A program made the position numbers and the translations under genes. DNA of 64,000 nt from NCBI RefSeq assembly GCF_900215655.1, contig NZ_OBEN01000001.1, forward strand, positions 372,001 through 436,000, in the 5' to 3' direction. Shown here in pieces: positions 25,830-35,037 of this stretch. Each line of letters opens with the position of its first letter. Positions within the stretch are counted from its first letter, which is position 1. Source of the DNA: Hydrogenobacter hydrogenophilus. GTDB lineage: Bacteria; Aquificota; Aquificia; Aquificales; Aquificaceae. The notes beneath the pieces were generated by a model. The model was not told the origin of the DNA and did no database searches. It was given only the letters and a program-made list of their open reading frames with translations.

Positions 25830-26945
25830 TTACCCTCCTACCTTACACCCATCGCAAGCTCTTTCTACACCTTCTATCACTATATCTTCGCCACCGCTTA
25901 AGCCAGACAAGACTTCCACCATATTTCCTCTTTTTTCGCCGAGCTTTACAAATCTGAGCTCTAAGGTTTTGTCCGGTTTTACCACCCACACTCCAGTAAA
26001 GTCAAACCTCCTCAATATAGCGCTTTCTGGCACAAGCACCGCGCTTAGTGATTCTGGCATTAGCAGTTTGGCATACATACCGCTCTTTAGGTTGTTATCG
26101 CTGAGTGTTAGCTTTACTCTAAAGGTCCTTGTTGCTGGATCAACAGAGGGAGAGACCTCAGAAACCCTGCCTTGTACAGTCTTGTTTAAGGCTTCCACAT
26201 AGACGTCGTATGTGTCTCCAATGCGCACCCTTGACATGTACTTTTCTGGTAGATTAACTTCGAGTTTGTAAGGTGGTTTTTCTACTATTAGCAGTGGAGT
26301 GCCCGGAGTTGCAAGATCTCCTACATCCACTCTCTTTTGGGACACATACCCGTCAAAAGGAGCTCTTATAGTGGTGTACTCAAGAGCAGAAAGGACAGCT
26401 TTCTTCTGAAATTGTGCTGCACTTATACCTGCCTTTGCCTGTTCCAACTGAGCCTTTGCAGACTCATACTGTGCCTTTATTTGGTCAAACTCCTGTTGTG
26501 TTATAGCGTTTTCCTTAAGAAGGGATTGGTATCTTTCGTAAGTTTTTTTAACCGCTTCGTAATTGGCAAGCGCGGACCTATAGGCATACTCAGCCTGTTT
26601 TACCTGCTCACCTACCGCATTAGCCTGAGCCAGTATGTCAGAAGCATCTATGGTCAAAAGCACTTGTCCCCTTTTGACCATTTGTCCTTCTTTGACCCTT
26701 ACGCTCGTTATCCTTCCTGCCACTCTTGTGGATATCTCTGCGGTATTGTCTGCAACCACATTACCCACATAACCCACAAAAACTTCCTGCACTTTTTCCG
26801 CTTTGCCTATTTTTAAACCGCTTATTAGCTTTTGCTCCCTTTCTACTTGCCCACTTTTCTCCTTGTGAGTAAAGACCCCCGCAAGCCACAGCACTACCAA
26901 GGATATGACCACCAAAAAGCCTATATATTTGAGATACCTTCTCAT
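25830..26945 (-). CDS. RND efflux periplasmic adaptor (HlyD/MFP family)
   Basis: 371 residues. An N-terminal membrane anchor (YIGFLVVISLVVLWLAG) precedes the lipoyl-like half motif (GRITSVRVKEGQMVKRGQVLLTID, in parts), a coiled-coil hairpin (~95-165) and beta-barrel (SPSVDPATRTFRVKLTL). It bridges the pump to the outer-membrane channel. Four-base overlap with the TolC-like gene and 1-bp spacing to the pump show one operon. A C-terminal CDGC motif is notable and could bind metal or form a disulfide. Confidence 0.92.
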   Translation of the reverse strand: MRRYLKYIGFLVVISLVVLWLAGVFTHKEKSGQVEREQKLISGLKIGKAEKVQEVFVGYVGNVVADNTAEISTRVAGRITSVRVKEGQMVKRGQVLLTIDASDILAQANAVGEQVKQAEYAYRSALANYEAVKKTYERYQSLLKENAITQQEFDQIKAQYESAKAQLEQAKAGISAAQFQKKAVLSALEYTTIRAPFDGYVSQKRVDVGDLATPGTPLLIVEKPPYKLEVNLPEKYMSRVRIGDTYDVYVEALNKTVQGRVSEVSPSVDPATRTFRVKLTLSDNNLKSGMYAKLLMPESLSAVLVPESAILRRFDFTGVWVVKPDKTLELRFVKLGEKRGNMVEVLSGLSGGEDIVIEGVERACDGCKVGG

Positions 26946-28255
26946 CTTTCTACCTCCCTTATGAGCCCTGCAGAGTAAAGCAAGTTGGCGTAAGCTTTCT
27001 GACAGTTATTCAGTGCCTGAAGCTTTTCAAATCTTGCTCTGTCAAGTTCTGTTTGTGCATCTAAGAGATCCACAATACGAGCAAGCCCTGTTTTGTATCT
27101 TAGTTCCATGGTTCTGACCACCTCTTGGCTCTGTTTTATCCTCTCCTCTGCGGATCTCAGAGAGTAGAGAGCATTCTGGTAGTCAGCGTAAGCTTTATCT
27201 ATTTCAAAAAACACAGATGCCTTTAAAAGTTTGAGTCTTTCCTCTAAGGCTCTTTTCGTCTCAAGGTATGACTGAGCTCTCCTGAGTGTGGAAAGGCCCG
27301 TGTCAAAACTCCAAGAAATACCAGCACCCACCATATAACCACTACCGTCAGAGCCAAAAGGTGCACTCTTGCTGTAAAGAGAGTAAGAACCAAAGGCATA
27401 AACTTGAGGTAAGTTGTCAGAAAGAACTACTCCATACATACCTTCTAAGACTTTTATCCTTTCCTGCAGAGCCTTTATGTCCTGCCTTCTTTCAAGAGCC
27501 ATATCTTTTAACTTTTCCACACTGACAGCAGGGCAGGTCTCCACACTGACTACATCAAAATCACCAAGTTCTGTGTTAGTTATGAGCTCAATGGCTTTTT
27601 TGGACACACGGTAGTTGTTTTCAGAAGCTTTTAGGTTTTCTTCCGCCTTTGAGAGGTAAACCCTTGCCCTTAGAACATCAGACAACAGAGCTGTTCCTAC
27701 TTTGTACATGCTCTCTGCAAGCCTTACATGTTCCTGAGCGTCTTTTAGTACCTGATGGCTTACCTCTACAGAGTTCTTTGCCAAAACTGCATCCATGTAA
27801 GCGTGATAAACCTTCAGGACTACCTCATCCTTCTTCCTCTCATAATCTTCCTTTACAGCGGAAAGGTTATGAAAGGCGGTCTTTTCCATAGCCTGAATCT
27901 TTCCACCGAGCCACAGGGGTACCTCTATGCTGAGCTTGGTTTCAAAGTTGTTTATGGCTGGTGGGTTGTTAAGCTTGGAAGGTTGGAAATCTTCTATTCC
28001 AAAGCGCTCTTGGTTTAACTTACTCATAAAAGCATAAACAGGTATGTCAGTTCTTGTAAAGATCTCTTCTAACTTTATCTTAGGAAAGTAGCTACCTTTG
28101 ACCGATTTGAGTTCTAATTCCTTTGCCTTTATATCGCTTTTAAAGGCTCTTATTTCAAGGTTGTTTTCCAAAGCTATACTAATGGCAGACTCAAGGGTCA
28201 GCTCCTTTGCAAAAGCTCCGCCTATTAAGGCAAGCATTAGAAGAAGGACTTTCAT
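26942..28255 (-). CDS. TolC-family outer-membrane efflux protein
   Basis: 437 residues from the ATG at 28255. This start gives a clean signal peptide (MKVLLLMLALIGGAFAKEL), whereas an upstream Met at 28297 would run through the murF end and the promoter. The body shows the duplicated OEP fold with long amphipathic helices (SMYKVGTALLSDVLRARVYL and ELRYKTGLARIVDLLDAQTEL, the paired repeat motifs). It forms the trimeric outer-membrane channel for the RND pump. No Shine-Dalgarno precedes the ATG. The promoter -10 is 9 nt away, so the mRNA is probably leaderless. Confidence 0.9.
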   Translation of the reverse strand: MKVLLLMLALIGGAFAKELTLESAISIALENNLEIRAFKSDIKAKELELKSVKGSYFPKIKLEEIFTRTDIPVYAFMSKLNQERFGIEDFQPSKLNNPPAINNFETKLSIEVPLWLGGKIQAMEKTAFHNLSAVKEDYERKKDEVVLKVYHAYMDAVLAKNSVEVSHQVLKDAQEHVRLAESMYKVGTALLSDVLRARVYLSKAEENLKASENNYRVSKKAIELITNTELGDFDVVSVETCPAVSVEKLKDMALERRQDIKALQERIKVLEGMYGVVLSDNLPQVYAFGSYSLYSKSAPFGSDGSGYMVGAGISWSFDTGLSTLRRAQSYLETKRALEERLKLLKASVFFEIDKAYADYQNALYSLRSAEERIKQSQEVVRTMELRYKTGLARIVDLLDAQTELDRARFEKLQALNNCQKAYANLLYSAGLIREVER

Positions 28256-28264
28256 TAGGAATTC

Positions 28265-28293
28265 ATTATATTCTAATCTTCTTAATCCGTCAA
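28265..28293 (-). promoter_or_regulatory. efflux-operon promoter inside the 3' end of murF
   Basis: Minus strand: TTGACG (28288-28293), 17 bp, TATAAT (28265-28270), 9 nt before the TolC-like ATG. The -35 overlaps the last codons of murF and the -10 lies just beyond its stop (28282-28284). Confidence 0.8.
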
Positions 28294-29598
28294 CCATCGC
28301 AAAAACTCCTCCATCTTCATACCTCTTGAACCTTTTATAAGCAAAACAGTTCCCTCCTTTAGCTTACTTTTTAAGTATTTTATGATATCTTCCTTTGAAA
28401 AGCTATGATAACAGTTTTTGCCATATTGCAGGCACTCTTGGTAGGCAAAAAGCATTTCATTTCCGTAAAACAGGCACTCATCTATGTTCAACTCAGCACA
28501 CCACCTTCCTACCTCTGCGTGATGCTTTTTAGAGAACTCACCCAACTCCAACATATCTCCCAAGAGCGCTATTTTGTAGCCTTGGAACATGGATAAGGAC
28601 TCAAGAGCCTTTCTGACAGATAGGGGATTTGCGTTGTATGTGTCATCTATGATGAGAAGCCCATCCTTTTTTATGAGGTTAAAGCGTTGCTCTACAGGTT
28701 TAAACTCTGCCAGGTGTGAGGATAGCTCCTTCCAGTCGTATCCTAAGGCTTTCAAAACACCAATAGTGCAGAGGGCATTTTCCATCAAAGCAAGGCTTGG
28801 AACAGAAAGCTCAATCTTGATCCCTTCTACACTAAAGCTTATTTTTTCCTCTGTGAGATAAATATCCTTTGCCTGTATGTCTCCTCCTTCTCCAAAGGTT
28901 ATTACCTTTGTAAGTTGGTAGCAGTGTTGCACATACTTGGGGATCACAGCCCAATCCTCTTGGGTCATACCTTCAAAAACCTCACCGTTGCCCAAGATCA
29001 CATCGTCCAAACAGCCAAAAGTCTCAAGGTGCTCTTCACCTATTGCGGTTATGACCCTTACATGAGGCTTTACCAACTCTACAAGGTTTTTGACATCACC
29101 CTTTTGGCTTGCTCCCATCTCTATAACCCAAAAATGGCAGTCCTCTTGGAAGTTTGCCATAGATAGAGGAACACCTACCTGAGAGTTATAATTCTTAGGC
29201 GTTTTGCACACTTTACCCTTTTTAGAAAGCACAAAGGCTACCATCTCCTTTGTGGTAGTCTTACCAGCAGAACCTACTACTCCTATAACTTTGCCTTTAA
29301 AATGCTTCCTTTTGTATTCCGCTATTTTTCTAAGAGCAAGGAAGGTATCCTCTACAAGCACAGTGAACTTCCCTTTAGGAACATCTATCTCTTTGCAAGT
29401 TATTACACCCACCGCCCCTTTTGAAAAGGCATGGTGTATAAAGTCATGGCCATCATGTTTGCTTCCTCGCAAAGCAACAAAAACCTCACCCTCTTTTATT
29501 TCTCTACTGTCTGTACAAAAGCCCACAAAAGCCCTATCTTCTCCGTAGAGTTTTCCACCACACACATAGGCAAGCTCTTTTGCGGTCAAAGGCTTCAT
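28282..29598 (-). CDS. murF: UDP-N-acetylmuramoyl-tripeptide--D-alanyl-D-alanine ligase
   Basis: 438 residues with the three Mur ligase domains: N-terminal UDP-binding, central ATPase with GVVGSAGKTTTKEM (P-loop) and VIEMGASQKGD, and the C-terminal Rossmann-like domain with DDTYNANPLSVRKAL. It adds D-Ala-D-Ala to UDP-MurNAc-tripeptide, the last cytoplasmic step of the peptidoglycan precursor. No other mur/mra gene is adjacent, so the dcw cluster is dispersed, as in Aquificales. A TATATT 8 nt before the ATG suggests a leaderless start. The efflux operon promoter lies in its 3' end. Confidence 0.95.
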   Translation of the reverse strand: MKPLTAKELAYVCGGKLYGEDRAFVGFCTDSREIKEGEVFVALRGSKHDGHDFIHHAFSKGAVGVITCKEIDVPKGKFTVLVEDTFLALRKIAEYKRKHFKGKVIGVVGSAGKTTTKEMVAFVLSKKGKVCKTPKNYNSQVGVPLSMANFQEDCHFWVIEMGASQKGDVKNLVELVKPHVRVITAIGEEHLETFGCLDDVILGNGEVFEGMTQEDWAVIPKYVQHCYQLTKVITFGEGGDIQAKDIYLTEEKISFSVEGIKIELSVPSLALMENALCTIGVLKALGYDWKELSSHLAEFKPVEQRFNLIKKDGLLIIDDTYNANPLSVRKALESLSMFQGYKIALLGDMLELGEFSKKHHAEVGRWCAELNIDECLFYGNEMLFAYQECLQYGKNCYHSFSKEDIIKYLKSKLKEGTVLLIKGSRGMKMEEFLRWLTD

Positions 29599-29606
29599 AT
29601 ATGAGT

Positions 29607-29643
29607 AATATAACTTTAAAGCTAACCGCGTAGGTGTTATTAT
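29607..29643. promoter_or_regulatory. divergent -10 boxes of murF and the MoxR-like ATPase gene
   Basis: Minus: TATATT at 29607-29612, 8 nt before the murF ATG. Plus: TATTAT at 29638-29643, 7 nt before the ATG at 29651. Neither gene has a Shine-Dalgarno. The -35 elements are not convincing. Confidence 0.4.
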
Positions 29644-29650
29644 TTAAAGA

Positions 29651-32476
29651 ATGAAGTTTTTTGAAAAGATCTTTCAGGTGAAAAAGGATAAGAAGGAAAC
29701 AGATATTAGAATAAAACTGCCCGATAAAGAGCTCGTACTTTCCAGAGATGACCTTTTGGAGAGAGATGCGGATGCACGCGTAGAGGAGTTTTGGATAGAG
29801 ACTATAGGTGTGTCAGAAGATGGCTACTGGGTTCTTGTAGGCAGAAGGCATGGCATAATACAGTTTTATGACTGGAAAGGCAAGCTACACAGACTGCCAG
29901 CAAGACCTCCCGCACAGGTAATTACAGATATAGTTTTTAAAGGTAATTACCTGGCACTTCTTACACCTCCCTATCTGCTCATATACTACATGACAGACAA
30001 AAGGAAGCCAGAAACTTGGAAAAGCATAAAGCTCTCTCAGGAAGGCATAAGACCTTCTTCTGGACTTGACATCAGAAGAAACCTCTTAGCCTTTGGTGTT
30101 GTTGGTGAGAGAATATACACCATAGAGCTTACAGGGGACATGAGTTTAGAAACTATAGAATTTGCCGGCACATTCAGTTATAGCTCTGCTAATATAGGAC
30201 AGCTTGAGGTTATAAAGATACTAGAAGATGGTAGATTTCTGTTATCTGGAAGTTCTGCCTTAGCTCTGTACGACAAAGGTGGCAATCTTCTAAAGGTCTT
30301 ACCCTATTCCGCAAAAAAAGCCCTGTGTCTCAAAGGCAGTACAGCCATCATAGGATACGAAAATAGCATTATTTTTTATGACCTTACGGAGTATAAGGAA
30401 AAAGAAAAAGTGGAAGTTCCTCTAAAACCTTCCCAGTTGGACCTTTCTCCTGACGGAAGGTTTTTGTTCATAGCAGATGCGGAAGAAAACAAGCTTGGCA
30501 TACTTGATACTGATACATTCTCTTATCTTCAAACCGTTGAGGGTTTTGGCTACTCTGTTGTAAGGGTCAGTCCCGATGGAAGCATATACACCTGCGCTTA
30601 TCAAGATGACGGAGAAAAGAGGTTTTATTACCTTGTTAAGCTATCTTCTAACCTTTCGGACTTTTACTACACTGAGGACAGGAAAAAACAGATCATAAAA
30701 AATGCGGAGAGCTCTTACAAAAACCTTCAGAAAAGGTTAGCTTCTTTGAGCAACGAGGATGGTATAGAAAATCTCAAAGAGTATAAGGAACTTCTGTCCT
30801 TTGATGCACCCATAAGAGAGGTAAGGGAGATAATAAACAGGGCAGAAGAAGACATAAAAAGGGCAAAGGTAAATCTTTTTATAAAAACCTTAAAAGAAAA
30901 GCTCTCAAAGGGAGAGTTGGAAGAGAAAGACCTCAAAGATACGGAAGAGTGGATAAAGAATTACGAAGGAGAAGAAAGACAAAAGCTCGAAGCCCTAAAA
31001 CAAGAAATACTGGAACATTTCAACAGAACGGTAAGAGATCATCTTAAAGAGGTATCCTCTGCCCTAAAGGATGTTGAAATTACGGATTTGGCTTTTGCGG
31101 AAGGCATACCGCAAGTAAAGAAAGCCAGAGAGTACTTTTTGCGCCTACCAAGGGACATACAAAGACAGGCACAGGAAGAGCTCACCAAGATCCTTCAGGA
31201 AAGTGTCCTAAAAAGCAGGCTTTTGAGATATAGGTTAAGAGTAGAGGATCAGTATGTATTTTTCGGTAGTGAAAAGATAGAAAAATTCACAGGAGAAAGA
31301 AGAAAGCTACCTTGGAAAATCCAGGCAGAAGAAAAGTACTATTCAGAGGGACAGGCTTATGTAAGAATAGTTTTTGAAAGATCAGACGGGATAGTGAGAG
31401 AGCCCAAGAGGTATTCCAACATAATAAGAGCGGAAGAACTCAAGCATCCACCAGCATGGGTGAGGTCTTACCTAAGACACCTAAACGGACTTTTCTCCTA
31501 TCAGGAGTATAGATTGCCCCTCTTTGTGGCATATGAGGAAACACCTTGGTTTGTCCAAAACCTTGAGAAGTTTACTGCTCTTGTAAAAGAACAGCTCAAA
31601 TATCAAGAAGGTATCTTGATATTAGAGGGAGATGCTGGTGTAGGAAAGAACTTTCTCGTAGAGGTTTTTTCTGCGCTTACGGGCAGACCTCTATACATAA
31701 TTCCCTGCAACTCCAAGATGGAACGAGAAGACATAACCTTTATGTACGAGTTTGATCCCAAAAGAGGAACTAAAAAGGTTTATTCAGACCTTGTGAAGGC
31801 TCTACAAACACCCGGTGCAGTCATTTACTTTGACGAAATAAACACTCTTCCTGCGTCTCTTGTAAAGATGTTTAATCCTCTGTTTGACTACAGGAGGTAC
31901 ATGGTGCTCTCATCTGGAGAAGTAATAAAAGCAAGGCACGATGTTTTACTTATAGGTGGCATGAACCCTCAAAATTACTTAGGAGTTTCTGAGCTACCTC
32001 AGGATATAAAGTCCAGGGCTGATGTGCTTTACATAGACTATCCTCCTTTTGAAGGAGAAGGAGGTTTCTACTATCCAGACGAAGCTCTGATACTAAAGGA
32101 TCACGTGGAGGGTCTACAAAGTTTATCCACTGAGGAATTTACTTACCTTTGGTACTATGTAGTGAATGCTGTAAAAACGGAGCTTGGAGAAAAAGTCCTG
32201 AGTCCAGATAGGGAAGAAAAGGTGCGCATGCTTTTTGAGCTTCTCAGCATAGCCAATGCCATAAGGAACGCTTATAGAGCCTATCAAACACAAAAGTCTG
32301 AAGAGCCTGTAGAGTTCGTTTTTTCCATCAGGGATACCATAAGGTGTGCAAGAAGGATTGAAAGATACAAAAGTGCCAAAAAAGCGGTCCTGGAAACCAT
32401 ACTTCCCAAGGTTAGCTCTCCCCTTGAAAGGGAAATCATAAAGGACATAGTGGACAGAACAGTCAGCAGTGTTTGA
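29651..32476 (+). CDS. beta-propeller/coiled-coil/MoxR-like AAA+ ATPase fusion
   Basis: 941 residues in three parts. Residues ~40-335 form WD40/PQQ-like blades (repeated segments such as LDLSPDGRFLFIAD and VVRVSPDGSIYTCAY). Residues ~340-525 are charged helices, probably coiled coil. Residues ~630-880 are an AAA+ domain: Walker A GDAGVGKN (660-667) with Asn in place of Ser/Thr, Walker B VIYFDEIN (D728, E729), and a MoxR-type sensor-1 segment (IGGMNPQNYLGVSELPQDIKSRAD). MoxR ATPases remodel or load cofactors into partner complexes, usually with a vWA protein. None is adjacent here. The propeller may replace the partner-binding role. No signal peptide, so cytoplasmic. Confidence 0.8.
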   Translation: MKFFEKIFQVKKDKKETDIRIKLPDKELVLSRDDLLERDADARVEEFWIETIGVSEDGYWVLVGRRHGIIQFYDWKGKLHRLPARPPAQVITDIVFKGNYLALLTPPYLLIYYMTDKRKPETWKSIKLSQEGIRPSSGLDIRRNLLAFGVVGERIYTIELTGDMSLETIEFAGTFSYSSANIGQLEVIKILEDGRFLLSGSSALALYDKGGNLLKVLPYSAKKALCLKGSTAIIGYENSIIFYDLTEYKEKEKVEVPLKPSQLDLSPDGRFLFIADAEENKLGILDTDTFSYLQTVEGFGYSVVRVSPDGSIYTCAYQDDGEKRFYYLVKLSSNLSDFYYTEDRKKQIIKNAESSYKNLQKRLASLSNEDGIENLKEYKELLSFDAPIREVREIINRAEEDIKRAKVNLFIKTLKEKLSKGELEEKDLKDTEEWIKNYEGEERQKLEALKQEILEHFNRTVRDHLKEVSSALKDVEITDLAFAEGIPQVKKAREYFLRLPRDIQRQAQEELTKILQESVLKSRLLRYRLRVEDQYVFFGSEKIEKFTGERRKLPWKIQAEEKYYSEGQAYVRIVFERSDGIVREPKRYSNIIRAEELKHPPAWVRSYLRHLNGLFSYQEYRLPLFVAYEETPWFVQNLEKFTALVKEQLKYQEGILILEGDAGVGKNFLVEVFSALTGRPLYIIPCNSKMEREDITFMYEFDPKRGTKKVYSDLVKALQTPGAVIYFDEINTLPASLVKMFNPLFDYRRYMVLSSGEVIKARHDVLLIGGMNPQNYLGVSELPQDIKSRADVLYIDYPPFEGEGGFYYPDEALILKDHVEGLQSLSTEEFTYLWYYVVNAVKTELGEKVLSPDREEKVRMLFELLSIANAIRNAYRAYQTQKSEEPVEFVFSIRDTIRCARRIERYKSAKKAVLETILPKVSSPLEREIIKDIVDRTVSSV

Positions 32477-33590
32477 GTGCTTCTCTAAGTTGGGAGAAAA
32501 AGAATTCAAGATCACTCTGGGAATACCTTAAGCTCACCGTAAGCCTGAGCCGTGCCTTACCTAAGGGAACTGTGGGATACCTGATAGCCTGAAGGAGTAT
32601 GCCCCTTTCAAGAAGGTAATCTCTTAACTTTACAGCCCTTTTCTCATCATAAACCATCAGAGGTATTATGGGAGTGTGGTGAAAGCTCACTTCTAAGCCT
32701 ACTTCCTTTAGGTTTTCAAATATAAGTTGCGCAAAATTTCTAAGGTGTCTTACCCTTTGGGGTTCTTTTTGTATAATCTCTATAGATTTTTCTGCGCCTG
32801 CGCACAAGCAAGGAGGCAGGGAAGTGGAGAATATGAGACTTCTTGCCTTGTTTATCAGGTACTCACAGAGCACCTCAGAACCACACACAAAGGCACCGTA
32901 AGAACCAAGCGCCTTTGAAAGGGTGCCCATGATAATCATAAACTCTTCCCAGCTTTCGGAAAATTCTTCCAAGCCCCCTCTTCCTGTAGCTCCCAAAACA
33001 CCAGTGGCATGAGCTTCATCAAGATAGAGCATACACTCATAGTCCTTTGCCATTTTTTTGAGAAGCCTTATATCAGCAACATCTCCATCCATACTAAAGA
33101 CGGTATCGCTCACTATAAGACACTTATGAAAATTGCCTCTGTTTACTCTAAGTAAATTCTCCAAATGCTCGTAATCCCTATGTTTGAATATGAGAACCTT
33201 GGCTTTTGAAAGCCTGCAAGCATCTATAAGACTGGCATGGTTTAGCTCATCACTTAGGATAAGATCACCTTCTCCTGCCAAAGATGGAATCACACCCAAA
33301 TTGGCAAGGTATCCAGAGCCAAAAAGCACACACTTGGGAACTTTTTTAAACTCTGCGAGCTTTTCTTCCAGACGCAGATGGTATTTAGTGTAGCCAGAGA
33401 CAAGCTGAGACGCTCCAGAGCCTACTCCATACTCTTTTAGAACTTGTGCTACCGCTGATATCACTTGGGGGTGATCTCTCAGAGCCAAATAGTCGTTGGA
33501 ACAAAGGTCCAAAAGTCCCTCTTTTAACTTTCTTACTCTGTAAAGGTGGGTGTGTTTTATCTTCTCAAGCTCTTGTTTTATCCAATCCAT
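32463..33590 (-). CDS. bioF: 8-amino-7-oxononanoate synthase (AONS family)
   Basis: 375 residues, a PLP-dependent alpha-oxoamine synthase. It has the N-terminal CSNDYLALRDHP, GSGASQLVSGY, YLDEAHATGVLGATGRG (the PLP-binding Asp) and GTLSKALGSYGAF with the Schiff-base lysine. It condenses pimeloyl-thioester with alanine for biotin. Glycine C-acetyltransferase is the main alternative within the family. No other bio gene is visible. It starts 3 bp after the stop of the DsbC-like gene and overlaps the convergent ATPase gene by 14 bp. Confidence 0.9.
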   Translation of the reverse strand: MDWIKQELEKIKHTHLYRVRKLKEGLLDLCSNDYLALRDHPQVISAVAQVLKEYGVGSGASQLVSGYTKYHLRLEEKLAEFKKVPKCVLFGSGYLANLGVIPSLAGEGDLILSDELNHASLIDACRLSKAKVLIFKHRDYEHLENLLRVNRGNFHKCLIVSDTVFSMDGDVADIRLLKKMAKDYECMLYLDEAHATGVLGATGRGGLEEFSESWEEFMIIMGTLSKALGSYGAFVCGSEVLCEYLINKARSLIFSTSLPPCLCAGAEKSIEIIQKEPQRVRHLRNFAQLIFENLKEVGLEVSFHHTPIIPLMVYDEKRAVKLRDYLLERGILLQAIRYPTVPLGKARLRLTVSLRYSQSDLEFFFSQLREALKHC

Positions 33591-33593
33591 AAA

Positions 33594-34337
33594 TTAGTTT
33601 ATAAGTTTGTTAAGATCCTCCTCCGTAGGCACGCCAGATTGCATCTTCCCGTTCATTCCTATAAAAGTGGGTGTTCCGTTTACTCCAAGCTGGCTCAAGA
33701 ATTGGAGGTTTTCACTGACCTTCTTTTTGCCATCCTCACACTGGTTTTTTGAATCATAGCCTTTTACAAGCTCGTTCCAACCCTTCTTATCACAAACAAG
33801 AGCGACAGACTTTCCAAAAGCGTCTGGATGTATGGGAAGAGGAAACAGGATCACTTTTACCTGCACATTGTTCTTCTTTGCCCACTCCTCTATGATGGGT
33901 TCACTCTTCTTACAGAAGGGACAGTCTGGGTCTGTTATGTAGTATATGAACTTACTGCCCTGTCCGTAGGTAAAGTTTACATGTTTTTCAAGCTCTTTGA
34001 GTAAGTCATTGGAGACCTTCATAAACTCCTGCTGTCTTTCTCTTGTAATATTCTTCTTGTCTTTAATACTTATGAGATTTCCCGCTATGACATATTGAGC
34101 GTTGCTGTCTGTGTAAAACACTATAGGTTGAGCACCAACCTTTACCACCACCTCACAAAGACCACTTATATTACTCACGTTTGAGACGGATTCAACAGTA
34201 AAGTCCTGAGGTATGAGATCCTTTACCGCATTTTTCACTGTGTCTTTGCTGGGGCACTTTGCAGACCCTGTGCCACACCCTTGTGCAGACATAACCGCTA
34301 ACACACCCAGCGCTAAAAAGCCAAATTTTTTTATCAT
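33594..34337 (-). CDS. DsbC/DsbG-like thiol-disulfide isomerase, probable lipoprotein
   Basis: 247 residues from the ATG at 34337, which follows AGGAGG. A longer frame is only the antisense of the divergent gene. The signal sequence (MIKKFGFLALGVLAVMSAQGC) ends in a possible lipidation Cys. An N-terminal dimerisation-like domain (~30-110) is followed by a thioredoxin domain with DPDCPFCKK as the CxxC active site and VNGTPTF as the cis-proline loop. Extra Cys pairs (LVCDKKG, NQCEDG) occur. It would shuffle disulfides in periplasmic proteins, and several Cys-containing pilus proteins occur in this window. Confidence 0.88.
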   Translation of the reverse strand: MIKKFGFLALGVLAVMSAQGCGTGSAKCPSKDTVKNAVKDLIPQDFTVESVSNVSNISGLCEVVVKVGAQPIVFYTDSNAQYVIAGNLISIKDKKNITRERQQEFMKVSNDLLKELEKHVNFTYGQGSKFIYYITDPDCPFCKKSEPIIEEWAKKNNVQVKVILFPLPIHPDAFGKSVALVCDKKGWNELVKGYDSKNQCEDGKKKVSENLQFLSQLGVNGTPTFIGMNGKMQSGVPTEEDLNKLIN

Positions 34338-34361
34338 ACTGTTTGTTCCTCCTTGTGTAAA

Positions 34362-34381
34362 ATTATAACAGGTAATATAAT
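34362..34381. promoter_or_regulatory. divergent -10 boxes, dsbC-like and HTH/tamB
   Basis: Minus: TATAAT at 34362-34367, with AGGAGG before the ATG at 34337. Plus: TATAAT at 34376-34381, with AGGAGG before the ATG at 34402. Both genes have a normal short leader. Confidence 0.5.
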
Positions 34382-34401
34382 AAATAACAGGAGGGAAAAA
34401 C

Positions 34402-35037
34402 ATGATAGAAGTAAAGCCTGTAGAACAAGATCTGGAAGCTCTCGTGTCAAGGGTCTTTCTGAAAGCCATTGACCTGCTTGGTGGTTTTTCAAAGCTCGTG
34501 GAATACAGAACACTCACATGGCTACCATCGTTGGTCAGAGCGTCTTATGCGGTAGTGCTAAGAGAAGAATACCTAAAGACAGAGCAGGAGATAGCACAGA
34601 TAGTTGGACTAACAGGGCAGACAGTGAGGAACATACTAAGAGCGGACCCTACTATCACCATGGAAAAGATAAAAAGACTTGAGGAGCTTGTTCAAGAGGA
34701 AAAAAAGGAGATGAAAGTGCATACAGCTGGAGGGCTTGCCAAGTTAGCCTACAAGCTTATAAAGGAGGGTCAAGAAGAGTCCAAGATCTTTATGGATTAC
34801 TGTGAAAGAGTAGCTCACGCTCTTGACATACCGTGGGCTTACATGACACTAAGAAGACTAAAGGGTGTGGACTTTCCCATAAACTCACCTGAAGGAATAA
34901 AGGAAAAACTTTCTGGCGTATTCATAAAGGGAAGACCTGCAGAAGAGGTAATCTCTCAGATAGAGTATCCCATTAAGAATCCTGCAGAGCTTCTCCACAA
35001 GATAAAGGAGAATCTGAAGATGCACGGTATTGAATGA
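34402..35037 (+). CDS. HTH-domain protein, putative regulator
   Basis: 211 residues. Residues ~55-80 (YLKTEQEIAQIVGLTGQTVRNILRADP, in parts) form a clear helix-turn-helix with the turn at GLTGQTV. The remainder is helical and charged. It resembles a small family of regulatory-domain proteins known from thermophiles (TIGR03879-like, from memory). That assignment is tentative. It has a strong AGGAGG, and its stop overlaps the start of tamB (ATGA), so the regulator and the envelope protein are made together. Confidence 0.65.
   Translation: MIEVKPVEQDLEALVSRVFLKAIDLLGGFSKLVEYRTLTWLPSLVRASYAVVLREEYLKTEQEIAQIVGLTGQTVRNILRADPTITMEKIKRLEELVQEEKKEMKVHTAGGLAKLAYKLIKEGQEESKIFMDYCERVAHALDIPWAYMTLRRLKGVDFPINSPEGIKEKLSGVFIKGRPAEEVISQIEYPIKNPAELLHKIKENLKMHGIE

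Noticed and set aside
31628-31651. Non-canonical Walker A (GKN) as a sign of a dead ATPase
   Set aside because: Walker B, sensor-1 and the rest of the AAA+ domain are intact, so I treat it as a variant rather than a pseudogene.
34338-34517. 60-residue N-terminal extension of the DsbC-like protein
   Set aside because: It runs antisense through the divergent regulator gene and its promoter. The ATG at 34337 has AGGAGG and a signal peptide.
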